Source of the DNA: UBA1046 sp964624395
GTDB taxonomy: Bacteria; Bacillota; Clostridia; Saccharofermentanales; DTU023
DNA length: 27,826 nt
Direction of reading: 5' to 3'
Assembly: GCA_964624395.1 (NCBI GenBank)
Contig: CAZUWY010000020.1
Span: 1 to 27,826, forward strand
Made by a program: the position numbers and the translations under genes. The notes under the pieces are model-generated. The model was not told the DNA's origin. It worked only from the letters and a program-made list of their open reading frames with translations, and made no database searches. Positions 23,243-27,826 of the stretch are shown here, one piece after another (the first letter of the stretch is position 1; each line of letters begins with the position of its first letter).

Positions 23243-24867
23243 ATGGCAAAAGATTTATCATATGGAATTGAAGCGCGCAAACATTTAGAAGACGGCGTAA
23301 ACAAACTGGCTGATACAGTCAGGATTACAATGGGTCCCAAGGGCAGGAATGTGGTTTTGGACAAAACCTACGGCTCTCCTGTCATAACTAACGACGGTGT
23401 CACCATTGCTCGTGAAATCGAGCTGGAGGATCGCTTTGAGAATATGGGTGCCCAGCTGGTCAAAGAAGTTGCGACCAAAACAAACGACATCGCCGGTGAC
23501 GGCACAACAACCGCCACTTTGCTGGCTCAGGCCATCATTCGTGAAGGCCTGCGCAATATTGCCGCCGGTGCAAATCCTGTCATTTTGAAACAGGGTATAG
23601 ACAAGGCTGTTGCAGTTGCAGTGGAGAAGATTCAAAAAGATGCCAAGGCTGTGTCAGGCCGTGACGATATCACACGTGTGGCAGCCATTTCCGCTAATGA
23701 CGATGAAATCGGCGAGATGATTGCCAAGGCCATGGAGAAAGTTACATCGGACGGCGTCATCACCGTAGAGGAATCCCAGACCATGGGCACTGATTTGGAA
23801 GTGGTCGAGGGTATGCAGTTTGACCGCGGTTATATTTCCGCCTATATGGTTACCGATACCAGCAAGATGGAAGCAGTCTACGACGATCCCTATATCTTGA
23901 TTACAGATAAGAAGATTGCTGCAGTGCAAGATATTTTGCCCCTGTTAGAGCAGATTGTTCAGGCTGGCAAAAAGCTTTTGATTGTTGCAGAAGATGTTGA
24001 GGGCGAAGCCCTGTCCACCTTGATTCTCAATAAGCTGAGAGGCACATTTAACTGTATCGCAGTTAAGGCTCCCGGCTTTGGTGACCGCCGCAAAGAGATG
24101 CTGCAAGATATCGCTGTTTTAACTGGCGGCAAGGTGATCTCCTCTGAACTAGGCATGGAACTAAAAGATGCCCAGCTGGACGATCTGGGACGTGCACGTC
24201 AGGTTAAAGTCAGCAAAGATGACACCATTATTGTCGACGGCGCTGGTGCTGCTGAAAACATCAAGGGACGCATAGATTCTATTCGCGCTCAAATTGATGA
24301 GACCACTTCAGATTTTGACCGTGAAAAGCTGCAGGAACGCCTGGCCAAACTGTCCGGCGGTGTTGCCGTAATCAAGGTTGGTGCGGCCACCGAGACNNNN
24401 NNNNNNAGATGAAAGAGAAGAAACTGAGAATTGAAGATGCTCTTTCAGCTACCAGAGCGGCAGTTGAAGAAGGTCTGGTTGCCGGTGGCGGAGCTGCCTA
24501 TGTCATAGCCATGAAGGAAGTCAATAAACTGCTGGACGATGCAGAGGGTGATGTCAGAACAGGTATCGCTATTGTTGCCAGAGCTCTCGAGGAGCCTGTG
24601 CGCCAGATTGCCAGCAATGCTGGTTTTGACGGCAGCGTTGTCTGTGAGAAAGTCAAGGAAAGCAAGTCCGGAGTCAGCTTTGACGTCCTCAAAAGCGAGT
24701 ACGTGGATATGTTTGAAGCTGGAATCATCGATCCGGCCAAGGTGACCCGTTCTGCTTTGCAAAACGCAGCCTCGATTGCCTCCATACTGTTGACAACTGA
24801 GGCCATTGTCGCTGATATCCCCGAGCCCGAGCCTCCCATGCCCATGGGCCAGCCCGGAATGTATTAA
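23243..24867 (+). CDS. groEL: Chaperonin GroEL, interrupted by an assembly gap
   Basis: The 60-kDa ring chaperonin. The protein begins MAKDLSYGIEARK and has catalytic Asp51 in NDGVTIARE and DGTTT at 86-90. The apical domain carries GFGDRRKEML. After VGAATE the sequence runs into ten Ns (24397-24406), then resumes as MKEKKLRIEDAL in another frame. GroEL proteins read ATE-T/V-EMKEKK here, so only about two bases, or two plus a multiple of three, are really missing. The whole protein would be about 538 residues, close to the normal 540-545. The gene is almost certainly intact in the organism. The tail is Pro/Glu/Met-rich (ending GQPGMY) instead of the usual GGM repeats. GGAGGG precedes the ATG. 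Confidence 0.95.
24397..24406. other. Assembly gap (ten Ns) inside groEL
   Basis: Ten undetermined bases separate two halves of groEL. The reading frames on either side differ in a way that ten real bases could not explain in an intact gene. The Ns are therefore a placeholder joining two contigs, not a measured length. Confidence 0.97.
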
Positions 24868-24897
24868 GCTAGTCAGCTAGGTACAATGTATTATCTG

Positions 24898-24926
24898 CAG
24901 CCCCTTCTTTTGGAGGGGCTGTTTTT
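24898..24926 (+). terminator. Rho-independent terminator after groEL
   Basis: CAGCCCCTTC (24898-24907), loop TTTT, then GGAGGGGCTG (24912-24921) with one G-T pair, followed by five Ts. It ends the groES-groEL operon 30 bases after the stop codon. Confidence 0.92.
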
Positions 24927-24960
24927 GTATCAGTTTATCTATGATAATATATGAGCGAAT

Positions 24961-24991
24961 TTGACTGAAGAAACTGACGAGAGAGTATAGT
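24961..24991 (+). promoter_or_regulatory. Possible promoter very close to the 24999 start
   Basis: TTGACT (24961-24966) and TATAGT (24986-24991) are 19 bases apart, slightly wide. Transcription would start at about 24998, next to ATG 24999. A second candidate is TGATAATAT at 24942-24950, an extended -10 that would leave a leader of about 40 bases. Confidence 0.4.
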
Positions 24992-24998
24992 ATATTCC

Positions 24999-26147
24999 AT
25001 GGTTGTGTACGAGAAAAAACCTCTTTACAGCAGGGAGCAGATGACCAAGGCGGCAATGCCGGTTTATCTGTGGCTCTTGCTTGGAATAGTTCTTACTTTT
25101 TTGAGTTTTCTGCTCATCCTCAACCCTGTTGTAAACGAAACTGTTAAAGCGGGCAGTGCTGCACAAAGAATCGTAAAGGCTGGATCCGGCTATGAACTTA
25201 CGGAGCAGCTGATGCCGGATATCTACCCGATCGGACCATATCAGGCGATTATTGAGCAGGGGGGCCTTCTCTTTTTGGATGCCAAAGGCCGTGAACAGGC
25301 CTGGCATGAGACAGGTCTTCGGGCAGCGAGAATAATTTACCAGGCGGCAGATTATTTGGTTTTGGGCGATAACGAGAGCCCCGGTTTTGCAGTTGTCAAT
25401 GAAACGGGTATCGTTTTTTCCGACAAAATTAAAAGCCGGGCAATGAGTGCAGATATCAGAGGCGACGATCTGCTTTTATTGGATCAAGGCCAAGACAGCA
25501 AGGGTGAGATCAGATATTATAATCTGGCGGCTAAAGAATTGATTTTCACGATTGAATATCAGGATTCGGGCTATCCTCTTTTGGCCCGCCTTGTCCCAGG
25601 CCTGTCGGCTGCTGACATATTGGTATTAAATACTGATGAGTTTGAACCCAGATGCCTGATGCAGCGTTATGATCTCAACGGCAAATTATTGTCTGAGCTT
25701 GACCTCGACCACTACTTTGGCGGCTTCATTCATTACGGGCAAGAGCCGGTGGTTTACGGGCAAGATCTTGTGGCCCTGGTAAATCTTGAGAGCAAAGAAA
25801 TTGAAAATATCCCCCTGCCAGCAGGATTTTCATATATCCTGACCGACCGCACCGGTTTCATTCTTTTGGGCAGCCGGCCTGGCGAGGATGGCTCCTGGTT
25901 CTTGCCTTTTGCCAGCGGCAAAGAGAGTGCTCTGATCGAAATCCCCTTGCTTACTGCCAAGCCTGCAGCAGCTGACGGCTGGCTTCTTATCCCCTCCGCC
26001 AATAATCTCTCACTTTATGATCTAACGGATATACAGCTTGCCGGCAGCGAGGATTTTCCTGAAGCATTAAAGGAGATTTATTTCTCGCCGGCCGGGCGGG
26101 TCCTGATTGTCACAGGCAAAAGAATAATCCCGTATCTTGTGCAGTAG
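24999..26147 (+). CDS. Membrane-anchored protein of unknown function, DUF5711-like
   Basis: A 382-residue protein with a short basic N-terminus, one membrane segment at about 21-42 (PVYLWLLLGIVLTFLSFLLI) and a long extracytoplasmic part made of short hydrophobic strands with turns. Units such as LLFLDAKGRE, ADYLVLGDNE and DDLLLLDQGQ suggest a beta-propeller. This architecture resembles the clostridial DUF5711 family, an assignment made from memory of the pattern, so I am only moderately sure. No enzyme motif is visible. ATG 24999 has no ribosome binding site; an in-frame ATG at 25041 has AGGGAG but only 3 bases away. It is followed 11 bases later by the flavoprotein gene, so the two probably form a unit. 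Confidence 0.72.
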   Translation: MVVYEKKPLYSREQMTKAAMPVYLWLLLGIVLTFLSFLLILNPVVNETVKAGSAAQRIVKAGSGYELTEQLMPDIYPIGPYQAIIEQGGLLFLDAKGREQAWHETGLRAARIIYQAADYLVLGDNESPGFAVVNETGIVFSDKIKSRAMSADIRGDDLLLLDQGQDSKGEIRYYNLAAKELIFTIEYQDSGYPLLARLVPGLSAADILVLNTDEFEPRCLMQRYDLNGKLLSELDLDHYFGGFIHYGQEPVVYGQDLVALVNLESKEIENIPLPAGFSYILTDRTGFILLGSRPGEDGSWFLPFASGKESALIEIPLLTAKPAAADGWLLIPSANNLSLYDLTDIQLAGSEDFPEALKEIYFSPAGRVLIVTGKRIIPYLVQ

Positions 26148-26158
26148 GAGCAGATACT

Positions 26159-27505
26159 GTGAGCAAAATCTACGATCTTGTTATAGTAGGCGGAGGTGCG
26201 TCGGGCCTTATGGCTGCGATAGCAGCTGCAAAAAAGAATAGAGAGCTTAGCATTTTGATTCTTGAGGCTCAAGAGCAGGCAGGCAGAAAGATTTTGGCCT
26301 CCGGTAATGGCAGATGCAATCTTTCCAATCAAGATATGAGCGCGAAGAATTATCAAAATAATCGTTTTGTTGAATCATTGCTCTACAATATTTCTCCTAC
26401 CGTCCTACAGTATGTTTTCTCAGACCTGGGTTTACTGACGATTACAGACAGTGCAGGGAGGATTTACCCGGCTTCTAATCAGGCTCAGACTGTCTTGGCT
26501 ATTCTTTTGGAAAATTTAGCTAGATTTGGGGTTGATCTCAGGACAAAAAGCCCTGTTATGCGTTTAGAGCAGGCTACTGGCAACACTTGGCAGCTCTACT
26601 TGTTAAGCGGGGAAATGGTTGAGGCGAAAAAGCTTATTTTGGCCACTGGATCTGTAGCCTCACCTCAGTTGGGTGGGTCGCGCTCAGGTTTTAAGCTCTT
26701 AAAGCAGTTGGGTTTGAATGTTTTAGATCCGGCACCTGCTCTTACTCCTCTTGTTTTGCAAGCAAAGGAGCTAAAGCAGCTTAAAGGCTGCCGCTTCAAA
26801 GGAAAAGCCAACCTCTTGCTTGCTTTGGCGGGCAAGGAAAAAAATATTATTGCCAGCTCAGAGGGTGAATTTCTTCTGACTGATTACGGCTTATCCGGGA
26901 TCGCGGCGATGGAGCTTGCTGCTGAAATTGCCAAGTATTGCTCTGTCGCTGCAGAGGATGGACCGGAAATTCCGCTCAAAAGAGCCAAACTAAGAGCGGT
27001 TCCGCCTGCTTATCTTTTAGCTGCTGAGAGGAAATTTTCACTAGAGATAGATTTTTTCCCCCAGCTTGACAAAGAAGAAATAAAGATCATTTTGAGACAG
27101 CGTTTGCAGCAGCTAAAACAAAAAGAGATCTGGCGCATCTTTTTGGGCATCCTGCCCTTTTCTCTGGGGGAGTATCTGGGGGAGATAATAAAAGAAGCCT
27201 TTCAAAGCAAGGGGAAAACTAGTTTTGATCAAGAAATGTTTTTAGATCATGCCCTAGAGATATTAAAGGGCTGGCAGTTAAATATTGCAGGCCTAAGAGG
27301 CTATGAGCAGGCGCAGATCAGTCTGGGTGGACTGGACACCAGGGAGATTGATCCGCAGAGCATGTCTATAAACAAGATCTCGGGACTTTATATAGCGGGT
27401 GAACTGGTTGATCTGGCAGGAGATAGCGGAGGGTATAATCTTCATTTTGCATTCGCCAGCGGTATTCTGGCCGGCGAGGCAGCTGCAGAAGCGAGCAAAA
27501 AATAA
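26159..27505 (+). CDS. BaiN/HI0933-type FAD-dependent flavoprotein
   Basis: A 448-residue FAD-binding oxidoreductase of the HI0933 family. The N-terminal dinucleotide-binding motif is IVGGGASGLMAA (9-20). The family hallmark GRKILASGNGRCNLSN follows at about 42-57, and the C-terminal FAD contact reads ELVDLAGDSGGYNLHFAFASG. Members include BaiN of bile-acid metabolism and many proteins of unknown role, so the substrate cannot be given and bile-acid activity should not be assumed. The start is GTG 26159 with TAGGAG 8 bases upstream. It is the last gene in the window and is closely linked to the membrane protein before it. Confidence 0.9.
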   Translation: MSKIYDLVIVGGGASGLMAAIAAAKKNRELSILILEAQEQAGRKILASGNGRCNLSNQDMSAKNYQNNRFVESLLYNISPTVLQYVFSDLGLLTITDSAGRIYPASNQAQTVLAILLENLARFGVDLRTKSPVMRLEQATGNTWQLYLLSGEMVEAKKLILATGSVASPQLGGSRSGFKLLKQLGLNVLDPAPALTPLVLQAKELKQLKGCRFKGKANLLLALAGKEKNIIASSEGEFLLTDYGLSGIAAMELAAEIAKYCSVAAEDGPEIPLKRAKLRAVPPAYLLAAERKFSLEIDFFPQLDKEEIKIILRQRLQQLKQKEIWRIFLGILPFSLGEYLGEIIKEAFQSKGKTSFDQEMFLDHALEILKGWQLNIAGLRGYEQAQISLGGLDTREIDPQSMSINKISGLYIAGELVDLAGDSGGYNLHFAFASGILAGEAAAEASKK

Positions 27506-27826
27506 TTATCCTCAAGTCATCACAAAAAAATAATGAGCAAAAGACTTAGCAAATACTTAGCAAAGACTTATCAAAGATTATCTTAAAATTCCAAAAACAT
27601 ACAAAAACCCAGATTAGATCTTGCGGGATTCGCCCTTGGTCTATAATTCTTGATCATGCCGCTAATTTAATAGCAAACATGATGACATATCGTCTTTAAG
27701 TAAAGACTAGATCTAACAAAATTACTTAGGCAAATCAAAAATATTATAGCTGCCAATTTAGATCCTTTTTCTTTTTTATGGGAGAAAAATGGCTGTGCAA
27801 AAATTCCTCTTTTCTAAGGGATAAGA
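27506..27826. other. AT-rich gene-free region at the right edge
   Basis: These 321 bases hold no gene that I can support. They include the 11-bp tandem repeats described separately. There is also a possible promoter with TTGCGG (27621-27626) and TATAAT (27642-27647) at a short 15-base spacing, and a ribosome-binding-site-like GGGAG before an 11-codon frame at 27789-27824. The next real gene is probably beyond the window. No terminator hairpin for the flavoprotein gene is evident. Confidence 0.6.
27544..27582. repeat. Three and a half tandem 11-bp repeats
   Basis: ACTTAGCAAAT (27544-27554), ACTTAGCAAAG (27555-27565) and ACTTATCAAAG (27566-27576) stand head to tail, followed by a partial copy ATTATC (27577-27582). 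The period of 11 bases is close to one DNA helical turn. The units are not DnaA boxes. Confidence 0.75.

Noticed and set aside
22936..23930. Long open frames on the opposite strand of groES and groEL, and similar ones elsewhere
   Set aside because: They mirror highly conserved genes on the plus strand, lack ribosome binding sites, and encode nothing recognisable.
24409..24867. Separate gene beginning MKEKKLRIEDAL
   Set aside because: This is the C-terminal third of GroEL, displaced in frame by the N placeholder. The Met is an internal residue.
27566..27582. TTATCAAAG and TTATC as DnaA boxes of an origin
   Set aside because: They do not match TTATCCACA, and the repeats are better described as an 11-bp tandem unit. 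No dnaA or dnaN is near.
27789..27824. Short frame of 11 codons after GGGAG, a possible leader peptide
   Set aside because: It is too short, with no coding signal and no attenuator hairpin visible before the window ends.
1..27826. A new defence, mobile or biosynthetic system
   Set aside because: Every sizeable gene belongs to a known housekeeping family or a known family of unknown function in expected order. I saw no integrase, transposase, CRISPR repeats, toxin-antitoxin pair or base-composition island.

Overview
The window looks like housekeeping chromosome from an anaerobic, Gram-positive Clostridia-type bacterium. The gene blocks have Bacillota order: rpmE-yqhQ-prmC-prfA-sua5-ywlE, rpsF-ssb-rpsR, rplI-dnaB-tilS-hpt-ftsH, and rplU-prp-rpmA-obgE with a cleavable L27 leader. 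A perfect CIRCE element precedes groESL. Two families mostly seen in Clostridia (DUF4364 and a DUF5711-like protein) are present. A rubredoxin beside an FprA-type flavodiiron protein points to an anaerobe that must deal with O2 or NO. I cannot name the species. A run of ten Ns inside groEL shows that this is a draft or metagenome scaffold.

Layout. Positions 1-5293 carry translation genes: ribosomal protein L31, the DUF1385 membrane protein, the release-factor methyltransferase and its substrate RF1, a t6A-synthesis enzyme and a protein-arginine-phosphatase-like enzyme. Positions 5294-6686 hold the S6/SSB/S18 operon, with a strong promoter, a leader that may be autoregulatory and a clear terminator. 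Positions 6687-12480 hold two transcription units, L9-DnaB-TilS and Hpt-FtsH, ending in a strong terminator. Two genes then lie on the minus strand (a divergent MurC and an MscS channel), facing a plus-strand DMT permease. Positions 16468-18806 are the L21-Prp-L27-Obg operon, with a probable L21 leader. Then come rubredoxin and FprA, a convergent DUF4364 gene, galE-cvpA on a promoter that is back-to-back with the DUF4364 promoter, groES-groEL, a membrane-anchored protein of unknown function, and a BaiN/HI0933-type flavoprotein. The final 321 bases are an AT-rich gap with a short tandem repeat.

How the genes connect. PrmC modifies the GGQ glutamine of RF1, encoded just downstream. Prp removes the L27 leader peptide encoded by the overlapping next gene. 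Rubredoxin is the expected electron donor of FprA. GroES and GroEL form one chaperonin under HrcA-type control. The S6 and S18 proteins may regulate their own mRNA.

I found no CRISPR array, insertion sequence, prophage, toxin-antitoxin or defence module, tRNA or rRNA, and nothing that looks like a new multi-gene system. The items most worth a second look are regulatory RNA structures (rpsF and rplU leaders, and the interlocking repeats upstream of rpsF), a MurC with unusual motifs, an L27 cleavage-site variant, overlapping divergent promoters with a repeated leader at galE, and 11-bp tandem repeats at the right edge.
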